From positions 8,422 to 72,421 of the forward strand of contig JBBSBI010000008.1 in assembly GCA_038251425.1 (NCBI GenBank): DNA of 64,000 bases, written 5' to 3'. Positions 1 through 8,381 of this stretch are shown one piece after another (the stretch's first letter is position 1; every line of letters starts with the position of its first letter). The notes under the pieces were generated by a model, which had not been told where the DNA came from, made no database searches, and saw only the letters and a program-made list of their open reading frames with translations. This DNA comes from JBBRRP01 sp038251425. Its GTDB lineage: Bacteria > Myxococcota_A > Polyangia > Polyangiales > Polyangiaceae. A program made the position numbers and the translations under genes.

Positions 1-321
1 GGCGGGCGTGTTCGCACACGACAACAGGTATTGGTCCTCTATCTCGCGCTGCCGCAACTGGATAGCCGAGTGGTGGGTTGGTCGTTTTACGACGGAGCGA
101 GCCAGAAGGATCGAGAAGCACACGGCTTGGAGGTTGAGCCTCCGTACACCTCAGGTCTTGAGGCGCTCCGAGATGGTTGGCGGCTGATTGAGTATCCCAG
201 GCTCGAAAACCCTGCGCCTGGTCGCGAATACCAGGTCGGATACCTGCAGGCCGAATTTGTTTTCGAGAAAATCATCGACATCAGCGCTCCGCTACCGGTC
301 GGGGAAGGCGAGTCAGTGTGA
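1..321 (+). CDS. Hypothetical protein, 5' end outside window
   Basis: An open frame runs from the first base to a TGA at 319-321, so the gene most likely begins upstream. About 106 residues are visible, acidic and rich in aromatic residues (WSFYDG, GWRLIEYP, EYQVGYLQAEFVFEKII), with no signal peptide or membrane segment in the visible part. I do not recognise a family. The stop overlaps the ATG of the next gene by one base (TGATG), so the two are probably translationally coupled and work in one pathway with the PhyH-type dioxygenase. The function is unknown. Confidence 0.6.
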   Translation, partial: GGRVRTRQQVLVLYLALPQLDSRVVGWSFYDGASQKDREAHGLEVEPPYTSGLEALRDGWRLIEYPRLENPAPGREYQVGYLQAEFVFEKIIDISAPLPVGEGESV

Positions 322-1121
322 TGGAAGATCTTCGCCTCACCAGTTCGGAGATGGCCAGCTTTGTTACTCAAGGTTATGTGCGCTGCGACGAAATCGTGCC
401 GCCAGAGCTGTGCGCGCGCGTGCTCGATGAAATGAAAGGAGGCGTTTACGAGGGCGACATTTTCAAGAACACGGGGCAGCTCCTCGCCGAGCAGTGGCCG
501 GGGGCGGGCATGCAGGCTGTGCTTCAGGTTCCCAAGGTGCGCGCGGTGCTCGAGAGCCTGGTAGGTCCAGAGCCCCGCTACGATCATCACAAGGTGCATC
601 TCTCACCGGCAGGCAACCTGCGTGGGCAAGATATTCACCAAGATGCCGAATACGATGTGCGCCGCACCGCCTTTGACATCCAGGCGTCGTTCTTCTTTCA
701 CGATGTTCCGGCCGAAATGGGTGGCACGCTCTTTTTGCCGGGCAGCCATTATAGGCGCGTTCGCGTGGGCGCGATTGGCCGCTATCAGAATATCGTGGGT
801 CAAGAGCAAACCGTCTGCAAAGCGGGCACCGTGGTATTCTGGCATCACAATCTCTGGCATTGCGGGCGTGGCAACAACACCGATCAGATGCGCTACATGT
901 TCAAGCTACGCGTGAACGCCCGCGTGAAACAGGAGCTGCTGTTTCACTACACGGAGCTGCCGGTCATTGAATTGCGAAAGATTTTTGAAACTCGCCACGC
1001 ATTTTGCGGCAATGATGAGCGCACGGAAACTCTCAATCGCATTCGCTTGTGGCGCTACTTAACCGGGGACGCGAGTTGGGACTGCGCTTCCTGGTGGAGT
1101 CGCATTGAAAACGAGTTGTAG
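321..1121 (+). CDS. Phytanoyl-CoA dioxygenase (PhyH) family protein
   Basis: A protein of 266 residues with the layout of the Fe(II)/2-oxoglutarate PhyH family. The iron-binding HxD is seen as IHQDAEYD near residue 105, followed by GGTLFLPGSH, typical of the double-stranded beta-helix core. The distal iron histidine is probably in WHHNLWHCGRG near residue 180. The family hydroxylates small lipid or natural-product substrates; the substrate here cannot be read from sequence. The ATG at 321 overlaps the upstream stop; an in-frame GTG at 318 is an alternative. A purine-rich GGGGAAGG at 301-308 can serve as ribosome binding site. The gene ends close to, and convergent with, the MscS gene. Confidence 0.85.
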   Translation: MEDLRLTSSEMASFVTQGYVRCDEIVPPELCARVLDEMKGGVYEGDIFKNTGQLLAEQWPGAGMQAVLQVPKVRAVLESLVGPEPRYDHHKVHLSPAGNLRGQDIHQDAEYDVRRTAFDIQASFFFHDVPAEMGGTLFLPGSHYRRVRVGAIGRYQNIVGQEQTVCKAGTVVFWHHNLWHCGRGNNTDQMRYMFKLRVNARVKQELLFHYTELPVIELRKIFETRHAFCGNDERTETLNRIRLWRYLTGDASWDCASWWSRIENEL

Positions 1122-1133
1122 CCCCTGGTGCGG

Positions 1134-2657
1134 CTAGGAGTCGATCCCGAAAAACTCTTGGATCGCCGAGAGGATCTTGCCTCGCTCGGTCAGCAATCGT
1201 TTCTTTTTAGCTTCGGCGTCCAGATCGTCACGAACGACGTCCAGCTCCACTCGGCGCTGGGCGAGCGCCAGGGAAATCTCGTTGGCGAGCGCAGGGCGTG
1301 AGGCCAAGAGGTCTTGGAAGTCGCTCTTGTTGATGCGCACACACACCACGTCGCCGCGGGCACGCACGGTGGCTTCGCGTGGAGCGCCGGTCATGAGCGC
1401 AATCTCACCGAAGAAATCAGGAGCTTTCATGCTCGCCACCACGCGTTCTTGCCCCTCGGCTGAGGCAACGCGAACCTCCACTTCGCCTTCGGCCAAGACG
1501 TAGAGGCAATCAGCTGTTTCGCCCTGAACGGCAATGAGCTCAAGTGGCGCAAAGCGCGCGCGACTGGCGTGGCGAGCCAGTGCTTCGATTTCAGCTTCAG
1601 AAAGCGAAGCGAAGACACTGACACCCGTCAGGGCGCGTCGTATTTCGGAGATGAATCGAGATTCCTTGCGCCGAGTTCGGGCTTGGTTCTCTTGCGATAA
1701 GAAGATGGCGGAAGCCGGCAGAGCGAGCGGGATGTTGGCGCGCATGAGTGCGGCGAAAATGCGCTCACGTACCAGCGAACTCACGGGCTCCTCTTGGGCG
1801 AGATCGGTGAGCCAAAAACGCACCGTGTAGTAGGCAAAGCTATCGCGATTCTCTTTGGCCAGATCGGTGCAAATGCAGTGAGGCAAAGGCTCCTTCGCCA
1901 CGCACCGGATCGGGGACGTCGCGAGCGCCTGATCAACGGTGTGGATCACCGCGCTTGGCGGGTGGCGGAAATCCACGTTGAAGTTGACTTGAACGCGGTG
2001 TTGAAGCGGAGCGTGAGCGCGCTTCCCAAGGAGCTTGATAGTTTGATTGAGCAGCTGACTATTCGGAACGAGCAGCGTGTCCCAGTCGCGGGTTTCAATC
2101 ACGGTGTGCCGCCAGCGCACCTGCTTGACCTGACCTTGCTGCTTGTTTTCGAGCTCGATCCAGTCCCCCTCGTTGATGGAATCATCGATCTGAAGGGCTA
2201 GCCCACCTATGACATTGCCGAGCGTTGACTGAAGCGAGAGGCCAATCACCGCGGTCACCACGGCGCTGGTGGCGACAATGCTAGCGATATTGAAATCGGC
2301 CCTGTGCATCACCCACACGAGCGCTACGATGTACGCGCCCGCAACCGAGAGATCGTGCAGGATGTCGGGAAGCTTCAGGCGTGAAGCCGGGAGGGCAACA
2401 TCAAAGATGAGCAGAGCGGCGAGGTTGATGACGAGGAGCAGTTCCAGCAGTTCCGCGGCGATCCCCAGGCCACGCGCGAAACTACCCAAAGTTAACGGGC
2501 TGAAAGCTGCGAGCGTGAGGCTCAGGAGCAGATACGGCACAAACAAGAGCACGCTGCGGCGGAGCCGCTTCCGCGCCGCGTAGCCCGTCACCCAGACCAG
2601 CACTCCAAGGGCTACCAGCGCGGCAAAGATTGGAACGACTAAACGAAACCCAAGCAT
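1134..2657 (-). CDS. MscS-family channel with C-terminal cyclic-nucleotide-binding domain
   Basis: About 507 residues. Four hydrophobic segments fill roughly residues 1-130. The MscS pore helix and beta domain follow, with the family-like stretch SLQSTLGNVIGGLALQ and then INEGDWIEL and LVPNSQLLNQ. From about residue 340 there is a cNMP-binding domain; its phosphate-binding cassette is visible as FFGEIALMTGAPREATVRA. Channels of this type open under membrane tension, and the added domain suggests gating by a nucleotide, which is inference. The ATG at 2657 is chosen; a TTG at 2675 would add six residues. AGGGGA sits directly before the ATG, unusually close. The gene is divergent from the barrel protein at 2812. 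Confidence 0.88.
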   Translation of the reverse strand: MLGFRLVVPIFAALVALGVLVWVTGYAARKRLRRSVLLFVPYLLLSLTLAAFSPLTLGSFARGLGIAAELLELLLVINLAALLIFDVALPASRLKLPDILHDLSVAGAYIVALVWVMHRADFNIASIVATSAVVTAVIGLSLQSTLGNVIGGLALQIDDSINEGDWIELENKQQGQVKQVRWRHTVIETRDWDTLLVPNSQLLNQTIKLLGKRAHAPLQHRVQVNFNVDFRHPPSAVIHTVDQALATSPIRCVAKEPLPHCICTDLAKENRDSFAYYTVRFWLTDLAQEEPVSSLVRERIFAALMRANIPLALPASAIFLSQENQARTRRKESRFISEIRRALTGVSVFASLSEAEIEALARHASRARFAPLELIAVQGETADCLYVLAEGEVEVRVASAEGQERVVASMKAPDFFGEIALMTGAPREATVRARGDVVCVRINKSDFQDLLASRPALANEISLALAQRRVELDVVRDDLDAEAKKKRLLTERGKILSAIQEFFGIDS

Positions 2658-2811
2658 TCCCCTAAGAGATAGCAAGCACGAGCGGGTTCAGGTGAAGGAA
2701 CCAGCGTCCGGGTGTTCGGCCAACAGAAATGGAGGAGTCTCAGGCGAGCCTTGAATGATTTCCCCTGAAGGTGCTACTTTACAGCTTAATTGCATGTGTG
2801 GAATGGCGTTC

Positions 2812-3426
2812 ATGGCTCGATTAACCGCTTCGTTGTTCATGCTGTTGGCGGTTGGGCTCTGGTCCGCCCCGGGCGCGGCTTCGGAGCCCAAGGCTTTCAC
2901 TCTAGGCCAGCCGGCAGCTGAGGCGCACCTGGCCTACGGCGCGTACACCGGGGATGGGAGAGCGAACCCCTACGGTTTTGGTCTGGGCCTGCGCGGCGGC
3001 GTCACGCTGCCCGAAAATCTCTACCTGGGGGGCTTGCTAGAATACTACTTCGGCTCGAGCGAGACGCACAGCGACGGGTTCTTCGATACGATCAAAAGCA
3101 GTGCCAACTTCTGGTTGCTGCAGGCTGAGCCGGGATACGACTTTGCAATCTCAGATGATGTAGTGCTGCGTCCTCAACTCAATCTTGGATTTGCCTACGC
3201 CCACCGCAACGACTGCATCGACGACGTTTGCGACCGCCAAAACGATGCGAATTTGTCCCTGGCCCCAGCGGGAACCTTGCTGTATCGCGGCGAAGGCTAC
3301 GTGATGTATTTCGGGATGCGCTACAGCGAAGTCTTTACGGCTTCTGATCGCAGCTCAGGCAGTGGATTCATCATGACAATCGGTGTGGGGACGCCACTTG
3401 AGCAGCTCGGTGTCCGCTTCAAGTAA
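2812..3426 (+). CDS. Predicted outer-membrane beta-barrel protein
   Basis: About 204 residues. The ATG at 2812 is preferred over ATGs at 2794 and 2803 because it gives a clean signal peptide (MARLTASLFMLLAVGLWSAPGAAS, split here by position: charged start, hydrophobic core 6-17, AxA-like cleavage near 24). The mature part has alternating short hydrophobic strands and Gly/aromatic turns (YGAYTGDGRANPYGF, LYLGGLLEYYFG, YVMYFGMRYSE), as in small porin-like barrels. A CIDDVC pair in one loop could form a disulphide. No specific family is recognised; a structural or transport role in the outer membrane is inferred. Confidence 0.65.
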   Translation: MARLTASLFMLLAVGLWSAPGAASEPKAFTLGQPAAEAHLAYGAYTGDGRANPYGFGLGLRGGVTLPENLYLGGLLEYYFGSSETHSDGFFDTIKSSANFWLLQAEPGYDFAISDDVVLRPQLNLGFAYAHRNDCIDDVCDRQNDANLSLAPAGTLLYRGEGYVMYFGMRYSEVFTASDRSSGSGFIMTIGVGTPLEQLGVRFK

Positions 3427-3475
3427 GGAGCGGCTCGCTTGAAGTAAACGTTCGGCCCGCTACAGCTCTTCCTGT

Positions 3476-4267
3476 TCAACCGTGTCCGGGATAGCCAAAA
3501 TGCTCGACGAATTGCTGATGGATCGCAGGCGCCGCGCCTGAAGACATTTGGCTCGGTCGATAACCCGTTCCGATCGAGAAAACTTGAATCTCGAGACCAT
3601 CGACCTTGAAGCGTGCGCGCCAATCTTTGTGAGCCACGACCGAAAATTCACCCTCAACACGGATCCGACGGTACGCATGGGGAGTTGCGCCAAGGTTGAG
3701 GTTTTGGGTCAGAATCGCCGCTAGGTCAAAGCCGCGGTCCTGAAGGAAGGTGAGCTGCTCTTGCGCGCGCGGTCGGAAGGCGACTTCATGTTGACGCGCG
3801 TCGTCGGTCGCCGTGGCGCTTTGCAGCCAGCTGGTTGGATTCTCCGAGGAGGGGTGCGGTGAATCAGCATAGGCAACGTAAGGTTTGATGTCGAGCACCG
3901 GAGTCCCATCCAGGATATCGAGCCCGTGCACGTGCAGTCTGAGCCCAACGATGCTGTCGAGCATCACTAGGCTCATCCCAATCGGATTGGGGCGATACGG
4001 GGAACGCGTCGCGAACAAACCGCGCTTGGTTTCGCTCCTAGGTGGACGCACCTTCGGGCGCCACCCCAGATTACGGTCAAACCAAAATAACACCCAGATG
4101 TGAGAGAATCCTGAGAGGTCGGCGAGCGCATCCTCAAAGCCCTTCCCCGCCAGGAGCTCGATCACCCCCGCGGCATCGGGCCGTACTAGGCCTTGGCGCG
4201 GCGCCTCCACGCGTTCGGTGAACGGGGAGTGGACAATACCGATCGGATCGAGAATCAGCTGAGCCAC
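3476..4267 (-). CDS. trmO: tRNA (N6-threonylcarbamoyladenosine(37)-N6)-methyltransferase TrmO
   Basis: About 263 residues, matching the TsaA/YaeB/VirR family that methylates t6A37 of certain tRNAs with S-adenosylmethionine. Visible family features are PIGIVHSPF at the N-terminus, the conserved FSHIWVLFWFD, TKRGLFATRSPYRPNPIGMS and the DILDGTPVLDIKPYV stretch. The E. coli enzyme is of similar size, and the C-terminal part (VEGEFSVVAHKDWRARFKVDGLEIQVF) is also typical. The GTG at 4267 is chosen, because upstream in-frame codons run into the divergent lysC gene. There are 71 bases between the two starts, which must hold both promoters. Confidence 0.9.
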   Translation of the reverse strand: MAQLILDPIGIVHSPFTERVEAPRQGLVRPDAAGVIELLAGKGFEDALADLSGFSHIWVLFWFDRNLGWRPKVRPPRSETKRGLFATRSPYRPNPIGMSLVMLDSIVGLRLHVHGLDILDGTPVLDIKPYVAYADSPHPSSENPTSWLQSATATDDARQHEVAFRPRAQEQLTFLQDRGFDLAAILTQNLNLGATPHAYRRIRVEGEFSVVAHKDWRARFKVDGLEIQVFSIGTGYRPSQMSSGAAPAIHQQFVEHFGYPGHG

Positions 4268-4338
4268 GCGAATTGTCGAAGATTGTAGGGGATTTTTGCC
4301 CACTAGCCAAACAAGCGCCCCCGGGTAGTATCCGCGCC

Positions 4339-5664
4339 GTGACCAGAATCGTCTCCAAGTTCGGTGGTTCCAGCGTAGCAAGCGCGGAGCAGCTCAAGAA
4401 GGTCCGCGCTATCATTCAAGCAGACTCACGCCGGCGGGTTGTCGTGGTCTCGGCACCCGGCAAGCGCCACAGTGCGGAAGCCAAGGTGACTGATCTCCTT
4501 TACCTTTGCCATCGGCTCGCAGCGATTGGTCAGGATTTCTCTAGCCCCTTTAGCAGTGTCCGTGAGCGCTTCGTGGAGATCCAGAGGGATCTTGCGCTCG
4601 GCCAGGGGATATTAGCTGAGGTCGATGCGCTCGAAGTTAGCCTCCGCAGCGAGTGCACGCCAGATTTTGTTGCGTCGCGCGGTGAGTACTTGCTTGGGCG
4701 TCTGGCCGCGGAGTTTTTGGGGGCGAAATTCATCGAACCAGCTGAGTGTGTTCGGATCAGTCCGAATGGGTCGGTCCATCCAGAGACGTATGAGCTGCTC
4801 GGCGAACGTCTCCAAGATCTCGACGCACTGTACGTTATCCCTGGGTTTTACGGCTCGGATCTGGGAGGGCACATCAAGACGTTTTCGCGAGGGGGCTCGG
4901 ATATATCGGGTTCCATCGCCGCCCGCGCCATTCACGCAGAGCTTTACGAGAATTGGACGGATGTTTCCGGCTTGCTGATGGCCGACCCGCGCGTGATCGA
5001 AAACCCCAAGCCGATGGTCGAGGTCACCTACCGTGAACTGCGCGAGCTTTCTTACATGGGCGCTTCGGTGCTCCACGATGAAGCCACCTTGCCGGTACGC
5101 GAAGTGAATATTCCCATTCGCATCATGAACACCAATCACCCGAGTCACCCCGGCACTCGAATCAGCGAGCACCTGTCGACCGAGGTTGAAAAGTCGACCG
5201 AAATAGCTGGAATCGCTGGCAAGAAGGGCTTCTCCATGATCGCCCTCGACAAAAGCTTGATGAACAAAGAGGTGGGCTTTGCCTATCGACTGCTCGGTAT
5301 CTTCGAGCGCCACGGGCTCAGTGTCGAACATTGCCCCTCCAGCATCGACAGCATCAACGTCATCTTGGATAGCGCGATCCTCGGCGATAAGCGCGATAGC
5401 GTGATGGACGAGATCAAACGCTCCCTTCAACCCGATAAGCTCACCTATGAACCGGAGCTCGCCCTGATTGCTGTGGTGGGCGAGGGGATGAGCCGCACAG
5501 TTGGGATCGCCGCCAAAGTATTTGTGGCGTTGCGCGACGCCAACGTGAATATTCGCGTGATCAACCAGGGCGCCTCCGAACTCAACATCATCGTGGGGGT
5601 GGTGCCAGATGACTTCGAGAAAGCGCAGCGTGCGCTGTACGCGGCGTTCGTTCCGTCCGCCTAG
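4339..5664 (+). CDS. lysC: Aspartate kinase (aspartokinase III type)
   Basis: A protein of 441 residues catalysing phosphorylation of aspartate, the first step to lysine, threonine and methionine. The N-terminus carries the ATP-binding KFGGSSVASAEQLKKV. A kinase domain follows with FSRGGSDISGSIAA near residue 190 and the substrate-region SYMGASVLHDEA. Two ACT domains occupy roughly residues 300-441 (IALDKSLMNKEVGF, IAVVGEGMSRTVG, INQGASELNIIVGV). It resembles the monofunctional YclM/LysC class, without a homoserine dehydrogenase. The GTG at 4339 is chosen because family members begin only a few residues before KFGG; the frame is open further upstream to 4273, overlapping trmO. It is followed by dispersed repeat copy A. 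Confidence 0.92.
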   Translation: MTRIVSKFGGSSVASAEQLKKVRAIIQADSRRRVVVVSAPGKRHSAEAKVTDLLYLCHRLAAIGQDFSSPFSSVRERFVEIQRDLALGQGILAEVDALEVSLRSECTPDFVASRGEYLLGRLAAEFLGAKFIEPAECVRISPNGSVHPETYELLGERLQDLDALYVIPGFYGSDLGGHIKTFSRGGSDISGSIAARAIHAELYENWTDVSGLLMADPRVIENPKPMVEVTYRELRELSYMGASVLHDEATLPVREVNIPIRIMNTNHPSHPGTRISEHLSTEVEKSTEIAGIAGKKGFSMIALDKSLMNKEVGFAYRLLGIFERHGLSVEHCPSSIDSINVILDSAILGDKRDSVMDEIKRSLQPDKLTYEPELALIAVVGEGMSRTVGIAAKVFVALRDANVNIRVINQGASELNIIVGVVPDDFEKAQRALYAAFVPSA

Positions 5665-5681
5665 CTGAACCTGTGATCCAG

Positions 5682-5837
5682 TTGATGCCCACCCCGCTGC
5701 CGCGAAGCGCAGCAGCCCCTTTTCGTTCCTTGGAAGATAGTAAGCATGCTTACTATCTTGTGTTCGACGTTGAGATAGCGGTCACGGATAAGTTTGGGAG
5801 CACGTTGGGATGCTCAACCTCTTCTGCGCCAGGGTAA
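5682..5837 (+). repeat. Dispersed palindrome-bearing repeat, copy A (with 50-codon open frame)
   Basis: The 84-bp core (5717-5800) is shared with copies at 11417-11500 and 29251-29334 without length change. Its centre, 5735-5758, is a perfect 24-bp palindrome made of AGATAGTAAGCA and its reverse complement; one more base pair matches on each side here. A further 29-bp box at 5682-5710 is shared with copy B. An ATG at 5685 opens a 50-codon frame (MPTPLPRSAA then LEDSKHAYYLVFD and VTDKFG) ending at TAA 5837. No clear ribosome binding site is seen. It lies just after the lysC stop and before the convergent helicase gene. It may be a regulatory or structural element, a mobile remnant or a micro-gene. 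Confidence 0.75.
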
Positions 5838-5856
5838 GCCGCTACGGGTTTCCGTT

Positions 5857-7644
5857 TTAGCGTCCGGATGGTGCGAAACGGACAGGTGGCGCGAACGGAC
5901 GGCTATTCTTAGGAGGCGCGCCCGCAGGAGCGGGGCTGATGCGCACATCGGGGTCGCGCGCGTCAGGACGGCCTGATTTCTGGGCGAAAGCGCTCGCTAC
6001 AGCGCGGTTCACTTCCAGAGTTGTGAAGCCTTCTTCAATCCGTATAGAGCCCACATCCGAGCCATGGATCCCGCCTCGGCGACACACCATGCTGAGGATC
6101 CTTTGCGGCGTCGCCCCGTGCCGGTTCCCCATGCTCACACGAAAACGCGCAAATCCAACTTCGCCGGCACTTCGCTCAACCGGGCTCTGGGCGCCAGGCT
6201 GAAACGGTCGCTGCGCTGGACCGCGCGGGCCATTCATCGGAGAGGGTGATCGAACACCGGGAGGCAGACTTTGCAGTGGGGCTTTGCGAGCTGGCGCTGG
6301 GGGAGCAACATTGCGCAACTCGCGTGCCTCACACGGGCCTTGGATTTTCGCGGTCGCAAGAAGCCGCGCGATCAACTCAGCGGGATCCTGCTCCACGAGC
6401 AATTCCCGGGCGAGCGCCAAATAATCAAGCGGCCCCGGCACTGGCGCCTTCAGCTGTTCCTGGATTGCCGCTTTAATACCTTCGAGCTGCAGCTTCTCAA
6501 TCGCCTTCACATCAGGCGTGGGTAGGAAGCGCCCGCGCACTGCCGCCGCTGTGAATAGCCGTTCAGCGCGTGCACGCGATCGGGCAGGCACGAGCAAGAT
6601 GCTCCGACCCTTCTTGCCTGCTCTGCCGGTGCGTCCGCTCCGATGCACATAGAGCTCCGCATCCGACGGCGGATCGACATGCACCACGAGTTCGATGTCC
6701 TCCACGTGGATCCCGCGTGCCGCGACATCGGTAGCAACCAAAATGCTCGTTTGCCCGTTTTTGAAGGCCGCGAGGGCCCGATCACGCTGCCGTTGCTCGA
6801 GTTCCCCACTGATCGGAGCCGCGGAGAAACCCTGTTCGTTCAAGAAATCAGAGAGGTCCCGAACATCCTGCCGGGTTCGCGCGAAGACGAGCGTCTTCTG
6901 GCCGAGCGAGGCGAGCAGGGTGTTGATGAGAGCATTCTCGCGATCATCGGGATGGATCAGGTGCGCGATGTGTTGGATGTCAGCGTTCGCAGATCCGAGT
7001 GGCGTTCCCTCAAGCTGCACCGCCTCCTTCTGATAGCGTTGAGCGAGGCGTTTGATTTCGGGTCGGAAGGTCGCCGAGACGAAGTGAGTGCGGCGGCTCT
7101 TCGGGGAGCTTTCGACAATCTGATCGAGTTCTTCTCGAAATCCGAGATCCAGCATCTGATCGGCTTCGTCGAGAACCAGTGTTTCGAGGGCCGACAGGTC
7201 GAGAACTTTGGTCCTTAGGTGATCGCACACTCGCCCAGGCGTACCCACCAAGATGCCGCGAAACTTGTGCAGCAAGCGGCGATCTCCCGGCACGCTGGTA
7301 CCTCCCGTGACCGAAACAACCTGCGCTTTGAGGTAACCAAGCGCCCAGCGGAGTTCGCGCTCCACCTGGGTGGCGAGCTCGCGAGTGGGAACGATCACAG
7401 CCACGCGGGGGGCCGCTCCCGAGAAATCAGCACGCGCGGGCTCGGTGGCGCGCTCCCACGTCTGGGCCAAAACCATCGCGATGGCCAGCGTCTTGCCGGA
7501 GCCCGTCTGAGAAGAAATGCGGAAGTCCACTTCGGAATTTCCGTGCGCAACCACAGCTTCTTGCACAGGTGTGAGAGCAGTAAACCCTTTTTCGCGGAGG
7601 GTCTGAGCGAGTCGCCCGTCGATCGAATCAAATGCGTCAGTCAT
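5857..7644 (-). CDS. DEAD-box ATP-dependent RNA helicase with DbpA-type RNA-binding domain
   Basis: A 595-residue helicase with the full motif set: Q motif GFTALTPVQ, motif I SSQTGSGKT, Ia PTRELATQ, Ib GTPGRV, II DEAD (LDEADQMLDLGF), III SAT, IV LVFARTR, V ATDVAARGIHV and VI HRSGRTGRAG. After a Pro/Arg-rich linker, the region from about residue 500 (GFARFRVSMGNRHGATPQRI, IHGSDVGSIRI, FTTLEVNR) has the RRM-like fold of the DbpA/CsdA C-terminus that binds structured RNA. The role is probably ribosome assembly or cold-shock RNA remodelling. The Pro/Arg/Phe-rich end (residues 565-595) is low complexity. It converges with lysC across repeat copy A. Confidence 0.92.
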   Translation of the reverse strand: MTDAFDSIDGRLAQTLREKGFTALTPVQEAVVAHGNSEVDFRISSQTGSGKTLAIAMVLAQTWERATEPARADFSGAAPRVAVIVPTRELATQVERELRWALGYLKAQVVSVTGGTSVPGDRRLLHKFRGILVGTPGRVCDHLRTKVLDLSALETLVLDEADQMLDLGFREELDQIVESSPKSRRTHFVSATFRPEIKRLAQRYQKEAVQLEGTPLGSANADIQHIAHLIHPDDRENALINTLLASLGQKTLVFARTRQDVRDLSDFLNEQGFSAAPISGELEQRQRDRALAAFKNGQTSILVATDVAARGIHVEDIELVVHVDPPSDAELYVHRSGRTGRAGKKGRSILLVPARSRARAERLFTAAAVRGRFLPTPDVKAIEKLQLEGIKAAIQEQLKAPVPGPLDYLALARELLVEQDPAELIARLLATAKIQGPCEARELRNVAPPAPARKAPLQSLPPGVRSPSPMNGPRGPAQRPFQPGAQSPVERSAGEVGFARFRVSMGNRHGATPQRILSMVCRRGGIHGSDVGSIRIEEGFTTLEVNRAVASAFAQKSGRPDARDPDVRISPAPAGAPPKNSRPFAPPVRFAPSGR

Positions 7645-7752
7645 GAAAGTGCGCGGACCCTAGCAGCTTTTTTGTAATTGACGAGGAAACCTAGCGCTCT
7701 AACGCGCCTGGTTCCGTTCTTGCCAGAATCTCAGCGCGGGAATCTCCCGAAT

Positions 7753-8112
7753 TTATCGCTGCATGACCTGCACGAGCAGGAGCGAGGCACGAACGCGCTC
7801 CTCCGAAAGGCCAGCCCGAGCCGCGACTTCCCCGACGCGAGCGGCTCTTCCTAGCTCACTTCGGAGCTCACGTGCAGCATCGATGACCTGACCTAGGACG
7901 CCGGAAGCAGCCTCCGATTTATCGCCAGCAATACTCCGCCCAGCGCTTTCAAGCTGGCCAAAGAGCTCTTCAAGCTCGACGGGTGTAATAGCCAGCGCGC
8001 CAAGGCGCTCCCCGATCAAATTGAGCCCAATCGGCTCTTCTTTGCTCAAAAGCAGAGTCTCCACGACTGATGCTAGTTCCTTTCGTAACGCCACGCAGGA
8101 AAACCTTAGCAT
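7753..8112 (-). CDS. Small hypothetical protein with possible helix-turn-helix
   Basis: About 119 residues, mainly helical: EEPIGLNLIGERLGALAITPVELEELFGQL followed, after a variable middle, by RVGEVAARAGLSEERVRASLLL at the C-terminus (stretches quoted in part). The last segment has the spacing of a helix-turn-helix of the sigma-region-3 or MarR type. The ATG at 8112 is chosen because GGGGGAAAG precedes it directly and upstream codons would overlap the divergent gene at 8149. No named family is recognised. A DNA-binding or adaptor role is inference from the helix pattern. Confidence 0.6.
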   Translation of the reverse strand: MLRFSCVALRKELASVVETLLLSKEEPIGLNLIGERLGALAITPVELEELFGQLESAGRSIAGDKSEAASGVLGQVIDAARELRSELGRAARVGEVAARAGLSEERVRASLLLVQVMQR

Positions 8113-8148
8113 CTTTCCCCCGAGCTGCTTCAAGCCTATATTCGCGGC

Positions 8149-8367
8149 ATGGATCTTATTCCCATGCGCGTGTACGGGACCGGCGTCGAAGCACAGCTTG
8201 CGAAATCCCTGTTGGAATCGCACGGACTCAAGAGTCACGTGGATGATATGGACTTGCTCCAGTCAGCCATGGGGCGGGTGACTCTCTACGTGGCCGCTGA
8301 GGATGTCGAGGAAGCCCGTCGTTTACTGGGCGAAGAAGACGAAGACGAAGACGTCACGATTCGCTGA
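8149..8367 (+). CDS. DUF2007-family small protein
   Basis: 72 residues beginning MDLIPMRVYGTGVEAQLAKS, then LLESHGLKSHVDDMDL, LYVAAEDVEEARRLL and a very acidic tail (EEDEDEDV). The pattern, an N-terminal strand, a helix acting on 'which residue to replace', then a second strand and a helix with 'VxxEDVEEARRLL', fits the DUF2007 putative signal-transducing domain, which is GlnB-like in shape. The function of the family is unknown. It starts 36 bases from the divergent HTH-like gene and is followed after 14 bases by a lipoprotein gene, so it may be co-transcribed with it. Confidence 0.7.
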   Translation: MDLIPMRVYGTGVEAQLAKSLLESHGLKSHVDDMDLLQSAMGRVTLYVAAEDVEEARRLLGEEDEDEDVTIR

Positions 8368-8381
8368 GCAGCTTCGGGACC

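Noticed and set aside
4612..5430. Long minus-strand frame inside lysC
   Set aside because: A shadow of the strongly biased codons of lysC, which is unambiguous.
6643..7218. Long plus-strand frame inside the DEAD-box helicase gene
   Set aside because: Antisense shadow of a gene with all helicase motifs in order.
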